This document shows, in pieces, positions 1 through 12,648 of a DNA stretch of 64,000 nucleotides (position 1 is the first letter of the stretch; every line of letters begins with the position of its first letter). Under the pieces are notes generated by a model that saw only the letters and a list, made by a program, of their open reading frames with translations, ran no database searches and had not been told where the DNA came from. The position numbers were made by a program, and so were the translations under genes. This stretch comes from Icerya purchasi (lineage: Eukaryota; Arthropoda; Insecta; Hemiptera; Monophlebidae), in the NCBI GenBank assembly GCA_039619475.1, contig CM077116.1, positions 33,429,183 through 33,493,182 of the forward strand, written 5' to 3'.

Positions 1-59
1 AGTATACCAGGATTCGTTCGCAGCGATTTACTTGACCGATGGGAGCTGGTGTCTTAGGC

Positions 60-300
60 CTAAAGTAAGTCTCATACCCTTGATAAGATATCATGGATTG
101 TGGAATTAAGCTTTTCATAACGTACTAAGCCTAATCGTTCTAAGGGGATTAGTGGGGTCAGTTTCTTTCTACTTGGAATCTGCCTTTACTTTCCCAAATT
201 TCTCTGGTACCCAATTCAATATCAGATTAGGTATAAACCTGGGAGCGATTCGGATCTGGAACGAGACAAGTCTCGAACCCGTGTCCTCTGGTTTAGTTTA
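60..300 (-). repeat. SINE-like dispersed repeat, copy 1
   Basis: Read on the minus strand, this block shares a long stretch with 19590-19825, including the same spacing of the motif 'ACTTTCCCARATTTCTCTGG' (seen here on plus, about 190-210). A box B-like RNA polymerase III motif, GGGTTCGAGACT, lies on the minus strand at about 269-280. A shorter core is shared with 755-835 and 32580-32650 in the opposite orientation. A dispersed element with a tRNA-like promoter remnant is the simplest reading. Box A is not clear in this copy and no target duplication was found. Confidence 0.6.
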
Positions 301-689
301 CAGTCTCATAATAATTTATCCGAGCGGTGGACTTTTTATTTATTCCTGTTTTTTTCTATAAATCTATTCTCAATTGTACTATTCTGTACTGATCATTCTG
401 CAGAACCAAATGAAGTTGGCAAAGCCCCTTTCTTTTTATTCTTCTTTAAATCTCCCTGAGTCCTTCAAACTTTCTTCCATTTGTTCAGTGATCTGTGCCG
501 AGTCCAGTACTATCTTGCAGACCCTTCTATCTTTCAGGTCTTCACCTGTTTCTCAGAATATTCTTATACGGTCATATTCTTAAAGCGTGCTGCAGGCTGA
601 TCTCTTCCTTTTTCGTTTAATTAAAATTGATATCTTACAGATTACTAGGGTCACTTTGGAACCGAAGCAAATGGGTTTGAGTTGAAATA

Positions 690-860
690 TTTTGGCTGGT
701 TTTCTCATTCACCAATATTACACTTCAGTTTACAACTGCTCATTCCGAACAATTGACTACCAGAGAAATCTGAGAAAGTAAAGGCGGCCAAGAGAAAGGA
801 ACTGGCCCCCCTACTCTCATTAGTTTTCCGCGGTGGATAGGCTTACATAACTAACAGTAA
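690..860 (+). repeat. SINE-like dispersed repeat, copy 2
   Basis: The core at about 760-830 (ACCAGAGAAATCTGAGAAAG, then a 'TAAAGGCGGCC' block and 'GGAACTGGCCCC') is the reverse complement of the matching part of copies 1 and 3 and lies in the same orientation as copy 4. The flanks are decayed and the ends are not defined. Confidence 0.5.
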
Positions 861-1231
861 TTAAACAGTACAGTTGGTTTAACGTTTAACTTACACTTTA
901 GCCGTTGTTTAACGATTCATTGGTCATTTGTAGTTGAACCCTTTTAAATTATGATGCTTACAGCGCAATCTGTTGCTGAAATTAGATGCTGCACCAAAAA
1001 ACGAAAAAAAAAATATAAGACTATTTTTTTTTTATACCATCCGCTTTCCCCTTTCATCAATAATATTCCGTTCACATTTGAGGTCATTCTGATCAATGGT
1101 TTTTTTTTTTGTTTATAGCGTTTTGAAACTCGAACATTAATTATAATCACCTTGTACATAAGATCTATCGCGACAGAAACAAGCCGTTCGGAGTTAGGTG
1201 TATTGACTACTTCAATTAACTACATATAAAT

Positions 1232-1775
1232 TGAGACTTACTGCCACTCTATCCGAACTTACAAATCCGTCCTTTGATTGATATTATACGGACTTCAACA
1301 GCACATGAAAAAGACTTATTAAATGCAAAAAAAAAATCAATGATCGAAATGAAGGATGCCGCTCAAAACATATGGGAGAACCAATCGAACAAAAAGTTAC
1401 GGCAAATTAAAACTGGAACATTGGGGGAAACATTACACCGTGAAAACAGGCGAGAAGAAATTGTATTAAGCAGAATTCGCATTGGCCACACAAAACTAAC
1501 ATACGGACCCTTACTGCAAAGTGAACCTCCACCGTCATGTATGTTTTGTGGTACTCAAAGTCGGTCCATTGACCATGTCATCTCTGTATGTCAAAAACTC
1601 AACAAGGAGCGTGAGGAAGCTTTCTCAACCGCACACACGATATGAATTACTATAGAAGAGGCGCTTGGTAATGATGAAGCTGCAGTCCAAAATACTTTTA
1701 GATTCTTAATAGCTACAAGTCTATTACGCCAGAAGATACGATTTTCAGTTTACGTATTGAAGAATTATTTGTAAT
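1232..1775 (+). pseudogene. LINE C-terminal remnant (I/Jockey-like), 5' truncated
   Basis: One frame runs from about 1232 to 1772, interrupted by an in-frame TGA at 1643-1645 and continuing in the same frame to TAA. The readable protein includes SRIRIGHTKLTYGPLL and the Cys/His cluster CMFCGTQSRSIDHVISVC. These are the 'RLRIGHT...' block and CxxC...H...C knuckle that follow RNase H in I-like non-LTR retrotransposons. After the stop it reads EEALGNDEAAVQNTFRFL, which fits the end of these proteins. There is no reverse transcriptase upstream, so this is a 5'-truncated dead copy. The clade is inferred from motif resemblance only. No methionine start is expected. Confidence 0.8.
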
Positions 1776-1779
1776 TATA

Positions 1780-2675
<896 letters not shown>

Positions 2676-2680
2676 ACATG

Positions 2681-2808
2681 TTTTTTTTTTTTTTTTTTTT
2701 TTTGATGATTTTAAATTTTTTTCATTTAATCCCTTGTTAGGAATTCAACCGGTGACTACAGCGTTAGTAGTCGAACAGCGGTCAAACTCTACTGCGCTAT
2801 TATGATGA
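2681..2808 (-). repeat. tRNA-derived SINE with poly(A) tail
   Basis: On the minus strand the order is a box A-like motif (AATAGCGCAGTAG, complement of about 2789-2801), 38 bases, a box B-like motif (GGTTGAATTCC, complement of 2740-2750), a short body, and a terminal A run (T run at 2681-2703 on plus). Promoter order and spacing match a tRNA-related head and the tail matches a retroposed SINE. The acceptor stem does not pair, so this is not a functional tRNA. No target duplication was confirmed. Confidence 0.65.
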
Positions 2809-2811
2809 CAT

Positions 2812-5490
2812 TTCATTAAATAGATTCGAAGAAATCTTTTTCTCAATTACATACGAATATGACTGTTTTTCTGTTTCTGTTATTTCCGGGGTAGTTTTTT
2901 TAAAATTTATTCATGATGTAGTATCGGAAAAATGACTAAACAGAAAACGTAAACAAGAGGAATTTTTAACGCCAAAAACAAACCCTGTTTCTAAAATAAC
3001 GAACAGTTTCATAAACGCTTTTGTTTGAAAAAAAAAAAAAAAAGTATCTCCTCATCATGTTTTAATCAAACTTCTTTTCCGCATCCGAAATAAGATTTCG
3101 CATGTTTTCAGAGCATTTACGGAAGGTGGTTCATTTATTTCATTTGTTCCGGTATTTTACTTTTTTTCACATAACCGAGCAGTTTCAAATAATCTGGCTT
3201 GTCCAGCGATTTAACGGAAATGTATCGCTAACATTACTTTTTTACCGCGCATTAAAAAAATATTTTTACCATCAAAACGAAATTAACGGCTTGAAACATC
3301 GAAATGTCTGGTAGTTTTCAAATTAACTGTGAAAAAGTGTCCGGAAGTCAGCTCTGTTTGCACCAATGCCATTATCTGCAAAATGAAGATTTATTTCCGT
3401 CAATGTATGACGGCTGAGTGGATCAGCCAAGGGAACCATCCTTTATGAAAAGCATAAAATTTACAGCCGATCATCCATAGTTTTTTCTTTACCTTGCGCG
3501 CGTCGGGAATATGCTCTGTCTTAAATAGGTTGTGCCGGTTGGGCATACGACGGTCTTACACAATTATATAGTTGAAGGTATCCTTCCCCCACCCACGTGT
3601 CATTTCTGTTCCGGTTTATCCTTCGGTGGAGGAACACCTGTTACAACAATGTGCAGCGTTCGCCCGTTCAGCTTTTGCCGGTGTTCCGCTTTCAACTATC
3701 CCGTCAAATGACCCAACGCGCATACAAATGCTACTCGTTTTTCTTTAGAACCAACAGCCTGCTAGGTACATTATGTAGTAGCCTTTTCACCCTGGCCCAT
3801 GTGCTGTAATGACCTTTGCAATTAAAAATGGTGCATGGGCGCTACTAGGAAAAAAACAAGAAAACTGTGAAAAAGCTGACCGGAAAATAAAAAAAAAATA
3901 ACATTTCGAAATACTGCCGATATTTTGGCAAAATTAATTTTACGTTGTCAGTTTGTAAATCAGCCAATACTTCTTTCGTGCCGTAATGTATCCGTTAACA
4001 AAAAAAAAAGCAAAAAACAGCTCATTATGTTGTTTGTTTTTTTTAGGCTAATTAATTTTTAAAAAACCTCGGCACATTATAAAATCGTTAGCGAAGAGCA
4101 CGTTACGAGAAACAGTCCTCTTTTAGCAGAAATATGCAGAAACGAAACTGTAGAAATATATATTTTTGATGTGCACTTTTGCGAAACGAAATTGCTTATA
4201 AAACCTGTCCGTTTGCTAGAAACCGTTCAATCTTTCAGTATACCCGGGGAAATGTGCTGTAATGAATTATTAAAATGATAATTTTTTTTTTAATGGAACA
4301 AACAAGGTAGGAAAGAAAATGGAACAGGAAAGAAAAAAGTGCTCTGTCGGAAATGAAAACTAATCGCAAAACTAGAAGTATAGAGAAAAAGATAAAAGAA
4401 TTATTAAACTTGGTGTCTTTTAGCAGTGAAAAAATTAATTGTAAAAATGATATTAAACTCGGCCCACGCGTACGTTTTTATATAGAAAGCACGTGACACG
4501 CAACGAATAAATCAAAATTTTTAACAATTAAAAAGTGTTTAAACCAACCCACGAAAAATCTCGGATATGGATAATTTTTCGGAAGGAAGAAAAAATTAAA
4601 ATGGTATTTTTTTGAAAATAAAGGTTTTACATGTATTAACTGTGAAGAGTGCTCTTAATTATAACTTATAAGTTACGCTAGAATATCTGTTAATAGTTGA
4701 TTTATTATTTCAGAGATCTGGGTGCTGGATATCACAAAAACAAATAAACTATAGAGATTTTCTGCAAACACAGGGCAACGTAAAAATGCTGATTTTTTAC
4801 ATGCAAAAGAATTTTTTAATTTTACTCCAAAGAAATGCATACCTTATTTACGATGAAAAATATTTCCTTATCCGAGTCCAGCAGCAAACCAAGTAAAGGA
4901 ATTCATATCTTGAATAATCAACACGGAAAATTGGAGAAGAATTAGTGTAGCTTCAGTCGAGCTTTTTTCCGATGTTAAATATCGATTTTCTCCTGCAACT
5001 ACAATTTTGAACTGTTTCTATAAAATTCTTTACCTGCCTGTAAGAGTACACGTCGCAACGTTCTGCCGAACGTACATAGTTCGCGGTGGTATCAATTTTA
5101 CTGTATATTTATGTAGATGTTTTTTGATTTTATCGTGAAATATTCCGCCGCACAGAGTTGTGGATTAGTTTGACCGTTCCGAGAGTCGATAAAGAGCAAA
5201 AATTGATTGCCCGTTACATATGGTTTAAAGATTAAATAGTATTTATATAAATGAGTTGTTAATTTTTCTGGACTTTGACGATGCTGGTTCAAGGTGGGTG
5301 TATTTTTCATTGAAAGATCATCGACATTTTTTCGACTCGAAATTTCCGATTGCCCCTTTCCTTGAATACATATAAAGCCTTTTGGTGTAAAGTTTTATTG
5401 TGGATAATGTCAAGACTGTGCTGTGTAAGAATGAGTAATTTTATTTACACATCTTTCATTGCTACATATACGGGTTTGCACGTTTTCTAC
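2812..5490. other. AT-rich interval without recognised genes
   Basis: Only short frames (70 codons or fewer) with no family resemblance are present. There is an A run at about 3029-3043. No repeat pair within the window was noticed here. Confidence 0.6.
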
Positions 5491-5497
5491 ATGATAA

Positions 5498-5943
5498 TAA
5501 AATGTTTTTTTTACAAAAAAATAAATACCGACTTCGAGGTTTATTATAAAAATTTAATAAAAAAATGCACTAAAAAGTAAAAAATAATTACTCCCGACAA
5601 GGAAAATATATATCAGAGTGATATAACACTTAAGATGACATTATCGTAATTCTTATACAACATTTATACCTTAATTAGAATCGGCATCAAATTCATATTA
5701 TAATAATAATTAAAAACTGCGTTAAATGTTTCTTAGATATTGTAACAAGAATTTGATGCCGACTCTAATTAAGGTATAAATGTTGTATAAGAATTACGAT
5801 ATCACCACTTAAGTTATATTGTCACTCTGATATATATTTCCCTTATCGGGAGTAATTATTTTTTACTTTTTAGTGCATTTTTAAATTTTTATAATAAACC
5901 TTCAAGTATCGGTATTTATTTTTTGTAAAAAGCATTTTATTTT
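5498..5943. repeat. Long inverted repeat (foldback / MITE-like)
   Basis: Left arm 5498-5694 and right arm 5749-5943 are reverse complements over about 195 bp with scattered differences, around a loop of about 54 bp. Landmarks include GTGCACTAAAAAGT-like blocks near 5566-5578 and 5862-5876, and ATCGGCATCAAATTC at 5680-5694 against its complement starting at 5749. No coding capacity is seen. Such arms suggest a foldback or long-TIR MITE. No target duplication was found at the outer ends. Confidence 0.8.
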
Positions 5944-6174
5944 ACAATTTTTAGCGTTATGCTTGAATTTTTTTCTTGTTAAAAATCAATTTTTTTTTCA
6001 CATTATTCTCCATACTTAATACTCAAAAGAATCGATTTCTTTATTTTGAACTGCATTTCCACGGTGCGAAAACATCAAAAGCTACATTTCCATAGTAATT
6101 TGGCAAATTTATAATAATTTAAGTCAATAAATCTAACTTAACGTTGAAACTAATCACGAATGAAAAGCATCCAA

Positions 6175-6420
6175 AAAGCTTCAATCTCCCGCATTACTAT
6201 TAAGGATAACTCAAAAACTACCGATCAGATCTTGATCAAATTTAAATAGGACCACATGCGAAGCACCACCATTTAAATGAAAGAAAAATCATCAAATTCG
6301 GTTCACCTAGAAGAAAGTTCCGTAGTAACACATATAAAAAAAATAAATAAAATAAAATAAAAAAAAAAAAATACAGTCGAATTGAATACCTCCTACTTTT
6401 TTGAAGTCGGTTAAAAAACA
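6175..6420 (-). repeat. Arthropod-wide dispersed repeat
   Basis: On the minus strand this reads AACCGACTTCAAAAAAGTAG, then a block close to 'GGTATTCAATTCGACTGTA', an A/T tract, a block near 'GAACCGAATTTGATGATTTT' and finally a 'GAGTTATCCTTAATAG' block. From memory, this series of blocks recurs in many arthropod genomic sequences, particularly Lepidoptera. The element class is not known to me. It has no ORF worth calling. Confidence 0.6.
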
Positions 6421-6544
6421 CACATAGAGTAATAAAAACAGGAAGCGGCAATAAATAAATTTAAAATTTTGTCTCTCATATAAGATTTTAAATTTTTCAA
6501 TAAATATTATCAAAATATTATTATTACTTTTTTTTTTTTTTAAT

Positions 6545-8925
6545 AATAAAATTTAATATGTTGAATTACCGTCAGCAGGAAGAATATATAAATTCTGGGA
6601 CAGATTTTATGTGTAGGTTGCACAACCGTTTGGTTAGATTTTTTGCAGGCGCCATTTTTAAGAAAATACAAACAAGCACCAAACCGCACTACCACGTCAC
6701 AGATGTTTATGCCCTTATTCGGCCATTTTTATCTTTGCGCTTGCGTTTAGAAAGAGAATGTATGTTAACAATTTTTGGAATCACACCGATATTTTTTATT
6801 GCGGAGTGTACTGCAAGTTGCTTGGATCTGAAACTTTAGTAGGTTGCAGCTGCTGAAAGCAAAATTCGTATGTTGGTAGTGTACCATGGCACCTGAGAAC
6901 GAACATAACGAGTCAATATGATGCTAAGCGGCAAGCTTTGAAAATATGTATAATTTATAAGAGTGTGTAAATATGGCGCAGTTTTTCACATGCTTCACAT
7001 TTTAATACTGGTATTATAATTGCTTCGTTTACAGTGAAGTTAATTTGTTCTGTCTAATTTCGTATTTTTCAGAAACATTCTATTCATTGATATAATCATG
7101 GTAAAAATTTTGAATCGTTTTAAAATTTTTAATAAGTGTAATTCGTATTTGTAGTGGTAAATTTTTGCAAGTATAAGTTGTACGGGAATGTAGAATAATA
7201 CACAAATTGTTATCGAAATTAGTCTCATTATCGTTCTGCTATTTGTATATAATAGTAGAGTTAACCGCTGTCTTTCTTAGATGTAAAAAAACAAAAATAA
7301 AAAAAAAAATTTGAAAATATAAAGAAAGGTAAACCTCCGTTTCGTAGTTAAAAATATTTTGTGATCCTTGTGAAAGAAATCAAAATTTTTTACTCGCGAT
7401 TTAAAGGAAATAATCGGTAAAATTATGTGTACCCCACTACTGATCGAGCGGTGTATGTAATGTAAATGGTTTACCTTTCTTTATATATTTTGAAGTATAC
7501 ATTTTTTTTTATTAAAATGTGAAGTATGTGAAAAACTTCGTAATATTTACACACTCCTATAAATTATACATATTTTCAAAGTTTGCCGCTTGGCATCATA
7601 TTGACTCGTTGTGTTCGTTCTCAGATGCCATGGCACACGACCAACATATGAATTTTGCTTTCAGCAGCTGCAACCGACTAAAGTTTCGGATCCAAGCAAC
7701 TTGCCGCACACTCCGCAATGAAAAATATTGGTGTGATTTCAAAAATTGTTAACATATATTCTCTTTCTAAACGCAGATACAACTTTTATTTTATATCAGG
7801 TTCCGTTTGGGATAGCATCGTCACTTTTGGTCAGCTTATATAGGTTGGTGGTTAGACCGTCAGCCCTTTCAAATATGCCAATGTTCTTCTCGATCGAGCG
7901 GATATGTTGTTGCATGCCATCAAAGTCATATATTCTCTGAAGAATTCTGTAACACCACAAACTGAACGGGGTTTTGCCAAACTTGGCTAATACCGCGATC
8001 AGGAAACTATTTTTATTTTCCAGATCGTTCGTGTCTTTTACATAGATAACTTCACACCGATTAATAATTTCCTTTGGCAGCTCTGCCCCCGGTGAGTTTT
8101 TATCTAGTGCGGATGGCGACGGTGATGGCTGATGCGCACATTGAATATAGGACGAGTTGTAGGTCTCTTGTTCCCAATTGGTGCGTCGTGTTTCCTCTCT
8201 CGCAGCAAGAAATATTTCTAGTGACAAATTCAGTTTGCAGCGGTGTTGTTGGAAATTGGCAATATCAGCTCGCGAACATTTACCGTTTTTGTATCCATAC
8301 TGGACACTTTGAAAAAATCATGCATAACTTCTGCAGAGTTTAGCATCTGCTTATTGCTTTCTTGCGGGGATGAGCTTGCCATTTTTAGCAGTAAGCGCTA
8401 GCGACTACAACTATCGACTTTTCGTTACTTCGTAACACCACTGACTACTATCTCCCCAGCAGATTCTTGGTCATTTATACCTGTCAATGAGCTGCCTACG
8501 CGATTCAACAACTATTTCCTAGTTTCTGATTGATTGATTGAGCGTGCTACGATAATTCGGGCCTACAAAGGAGAATGTGACAGGAACGTGCGGAGTTGCA
8601 CCATTGTGTAATAAACACGTGTACCTGGCTAATCATAATGTTTCCCCAAGAATCTGGGCCTTGAGAGGTGCAGTCGGACTGGGTGAAGGGTGCAGGGCTA
8701 CCGTCAGCCGGTGATGGGTGGGACACAACCGGATAGGTTGGAGGCAGCACAAAGATAAAAATGACCGAATAAGGGCATAAACATCTGTGACGTCGTAGTG
8801 TGGTTTGGTGATATTCTTAAAAATGGCGCCTGCAAAAAATCCAACTAAATAGTTGTGTAACCTTCACATCATTTCGGTCCCAGTGCATACATATTCTTCT
8901 TATTAACATGAAAAATTGTTTAATA
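6545..8925. mobile_element. Large foldback element, right arm interrupted
   Basis: A left arm at about 6545-7012 pairs with two separate right blocks: 7503-7780 (complement of 6735-7012) and about 8752-8910 (complement of about 6550-6740). The break in the right arm falls after AAACGCA at about 7778 and resumes at GCACAAAGATAAAAAT near 8753, so about 970 bp is present only on the right. A weaker inner inverted pair (about 7312-7335 and 7465-7490, AAAGAAAGGTAAACC) sits in the loop. Either an insertion split the right arm or the left arm lost this segment. The 970-bp part carries the frameshifted ORF at 7796-8382. Confidence 0.75.
7796..8382 (-). pseudogene. Unrecognised ORF with one frameshift, inside foldback
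   Basis: An ATG at 8382 in a good context (A at -3, G at +4) opens a 50-codon frame beginning MASSSPQESNKQMLNSAEVM and ending at TGA 8230-8232. The next frame takes over at the same place with LSLEIFLAAREETRRTNWEQ and stays open to TGA at about 7796, ending KSDDAIPNGT. Joined by one shift, they would give about 190 residues: a Ser/Pro-rich N-terminal half and a helical, charged C-terminal half (QRIYDFDGMQQHIRSIEKNI). I do not recognise a domain. It could be a captured host gene fragment or an accessory gene of the element. The frameshift may be real decay or an assembly error. Confidence 0.4.
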
Positions 8926-9245
8926 AATGATTATACGGGTGAAAAAAAGAATTGAAAACACGCAAAGAGCAAACAAAAGGTTGACGGATTTAGACGTTAA
9001 ATCTCGAGATTTATACGCCAGCTCGCTAACTTGGAGCACGCTTTTCTCAAGTGTTTCACAAATTTACCTGGAAAACGGTGAAATCGTTTTTTTTTTTTTT
9101 TCTCGAATACTACCATCTGGAAAAGATTACACCAAATCGACAACAACCGATACATCTGATGTTCTTCTGTTGTAAGATAAACTAACAATAATAAATGATA
9201 ATACAAAATTGATGGAATAAATAAAGCAATCATGTTCCTAAAATT

Positions 9246-9431
9246 ATGATAAAAATAAACTTTAACGCTTTTATAACAATTGTATAATTTTTAAAACCCC
9301 GACGCGTTTCGAAGCAAACACTTCATGTTCACGTAATTACTCCCGTGAACATGAAGTATTTGCTTCGAAACGCGTCGGGGTTTTAAAAATTATACAATTG
9401 TTATAAATGCGTTAAAGTTTATTTTTATCAT
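9246..9431. repeat. Near-perfect palindrome, 88-bp arms
   Basis: Arms 9246-9333 and 9344-9431 are reverse complements with very few mismatches around a 10-bp spacer (TAATTACTCC). Each arm, read outward from the centre, carries CTTCGAAACGCGTCGGGG. The 'GAAACGCGTC' block resembles the 3' half of a minimal hammerhead ribozyme: GAAA, a 3-bp stem III in ACGCGT, and a GUC cleavage triplet. The high arm identity suggests recent origin or gene conversion. Confidence 0.8.
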
Positions 9432-9449
9432 AGTTAAAAATGTTAACAA

Positions 9450-12400
9450 TGTGTAAGAACAACAAATACAGTGATGTTCCTAAAATCTATTGAAATATTA
9501 AAGTTAATATAAAATGTTAATATGAATTTGTATTTAAGTGTGTATAAGTAATTTTGTTGCTAATTTCATATTTCTATTGTAAAATAATAATAATATAATT
9601 ATGTATTGCGGTCGCTAAAAACCTAGCTGTTGAAGCGACCTAAATTTAATATAAATAAATAAACAAAACTGTTTACATTACATTAGCTAACAGAAATAAT
9701 GCCGAATTAGAGAGCATGGAGTTTTGTCGCTTTTATTTAAAATAAACAGAATAAAAACCGAAAAGTAACGTTTCATATTAAAAACCGATATCCATGATAA
9801 ACGGTTCGACGTATTTTTTTTTTGTTTGCTGACTAAAGTCAATATCTTTTTCAGTTCTCAAAGAAAAAGTCTTGCTGTACGCATCACTCTTTTGTCCATT
9901 CACAATAAAAGCTTATCAGTTTTTACAAAATAATAATAAGCGAACATCGAAGAAGTTTAAAAGATTGCACTTTTTTTTTTAGCACTATTTCGTAGAGTTT
10001 CATCTTCCCTTCAAAAATAAATTAACGAATTCGGTAATTGAACCAGTGTAAAAAGTGCGCTGGGCGATAATTTTTAACTTAACTTTAAGCAAATCTTTAC
10101 ACTATTGGCCTTATAGTTCCTCGCCAGGCCGAAAAAAAAAAAAAAATCTTTACTTCCTATTAAACTGCTGTATTCTTAAACAGTTTTGTGTCAACAGTCT
10201 AACAAGGCGATTTCAGTATTTGTGAGGATCATCGCAAAACTCTTCGCTGAATTTATCCATGGAAGGTAACAGTAATCTTATTTTTTTGTTTGTTTGTTTT
10301 TTTTTGCTTAGAATTGTGCGTTGAAAAATATCCCGTGAAATGGCAAAATTGTCAAAAAGTACGGCTATTATAATTTTGACCGCGTTCGCATCATTCCGAA
10401 AAATCTAAAAAAAGTTTACACACAATTTCCAAAATGTACGTTAGATATTTTTTCCGTTATAATTCATTGAACCGTTTTTTTTTTGTAATGTGGTTTTGAA
10501 TTTTTCGAATGTCTGTAAACATTTAAATTTGAGGCCGATAATTTACTTCGAGTATTTTTGAGAACAAAAATAATACAGTTGGATATTAGCAAAAACGGGA
10601 TATCGAAAAATCACACAAGTGCCCACTTTAAAAATTTCAGAAAAGATGTTTTTCCATCAAGCCCTATAGGGCTATATTTTTGCTGTGAGATTCGCTCTAC
10701 TTTCCACTACCTTATCCGGTTAGGCACCGGGCGATACACTATCTTCTGTATTCAGCAGATTATTTAGCTTTTCGCATGAGATCTCATTCATTCGGTGACA
10801 CTTCAGGACGCTACGTTTCCTCGTAATACGATTAGTTTGAGTATCAGACAAAAATGAAATTACCTATACTTTATTTTTCACGTCGTCGTATTTAAATATT
10901 AACCTGCTGCGTCTTGCGAAATAGGAAAAGCTCCGAACACCCTGCCGAAAGTACGAGATTCACCCTAACTTAACTCTCGCATTCCATCCATCAGTTCCAG
11001 TTAATTCCTTTTAAATAATCAGCATTGAAACCCGCTCACGAACTTCATACATACTACGCCGAAACGTCTTGTCTGTTTATTCTCTAAACTTCCGGCTATT
11101 TGAAAAAAGGATTATATTCTATTCAATTAAAAACTCCCTTAAAATCAGAAGCTATGAAGTTTATTGCATTTGATGGTGTTTTAAAATATCCCCCACTCAT
11201 GATGTGTCGTATTAACCGAAAGGCATGTATATACGTAAACTGAAGATACAAAAATCAGTTTGCAAGTTAATCAATTAATGCGATCGATTTGAAATGAAAA
11301 TTGAACCTACGACTTAATGTATGTATGTTGTGTTTGGTTGCCTCCCCCCCCCCCCCCCCCCAAAAAAAATCGGTCAATAAGGGGATTAATAATGCGAGTT
11401 ATTTCCTAAATATCCTCCGGAGAAAGGGAAAGCGTACAGAAATACTGGCAGAGGTTTAAATGTGTATATTTTGGGGATCTTATTTATATGAATATGGGCG
11501 CAATATGTTAACTGCGGAGTATAACCGGACTGAAACGTGTTTCGAAAGTCTCCGTAAAATGTTAGTAAAATTCTTTTGGACTTTCTTTTGAATAATTACG
11601 GGTATATTTTCCGTTAATGCGGAGACGCCTGTGCATTGCTGACAAGTTCTTAAAAGAATTTTATCTAGTGCAGTCGATGGTGCGAAGAAAGATGTTTAAT
11701 TCAGTTTATTTCAAAAGCGGACAGCGCTGATGTAGGTCGTCTGCCGTGGCTGCTGCGATGATTTATCACTGGGATTATCTGCTTATACCATTTTAAGTTT
11801 TCTCACGCGGCATCCGTATTTTTAATACCGTGGCTCCTTGCTTTCTTTTCCGTTTCCTTTTTCCTTTCCTCCTTTTTGTTTTCTACCTTGTTTACACATC
11901 GTTCGAAATCCGCTTCATCTGTGCACCGCTTGCTACGGTGCTAAAATCCACGCCCGCCTTTTACAGCATAAACGCGGCATATGTACGCGTGGTGGTTGTT
12001 GCGCGGAACATTTAGGCTGCCAACCATTTCGGAAATTTATCACTGGCGCTCGTGCGCAAAGGCTTCAGCCAAGAGACATGACGTTTATCTACGCCGACGA
12101 TGCGGCTGCGTGCAGTTCGTGGCGTCAATATTTTGCACAGTTGCTTCGGCATTGAATTTATTTAAACCTGCCGATTAAATTTTTTTATTTTCGAACCACT
12201 TTCTTCGACGTTTGATTATTATTAATTGTTGTACCGGCTTATCAAACGCTATCCTCTAACTTAGAGTCCAAGCCGTTGACAAAGCTTTTCGTACAAATAC
12301 GGCGAACACTCCCGCGGAAACAGAGCAAAGATTAGAATTCAACGCGAAACCGACGTTTGAAAAGGATAACACTTTGATCTAAGACGTTAAAAAGTGAGGA

Positions 12401-12640
12401 AAATCGAAGACGAATATCTAGACAACGGAAAAGGCAGTTAAAAATTCCTGTCAATCGGCTGACGTAATTTTCTTACTGGGACAAAAATAGAAACTTGTTC
12501 GTACCCCGCAGCATTCATAAGTGTACAACCGTCTTAGGAATTAACTTATTGAATTTTCCTGTTTTCTCGAAAAATTACGAAGTAAACTTATTTACGCAGT
12601 GAAGAGATGTTGGAACTGAATTGTAAATACACCGTCGTTC
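9450..12640. other. Interval without recognised genes; poly(C) tract
   Basis: A C run of about 20 bases followed by A's lies at 11343-11369. A GC-richer part at about 11830-12180 has overlapping frames of up to 105 codons in two phases but no family resemblance. The rest is AT-rich with T runs. Confidence 0.55.
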
Positions 12641-12648
12641 TCCGATGT

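Noticed and set aside
2681..2808. Functional tRNA gene
   Set aside because: Box A and box B are present, but the acceptor and anticodon stems do not pair and a poly(A) tail follows.
11838..12155. 105-codon frame containing a YADD tetrapeptide (FIYADDAAA)
   Set aside because: No RT motif lies before or after it in any phase. An isolated YADD in a window this size is expected by chance.
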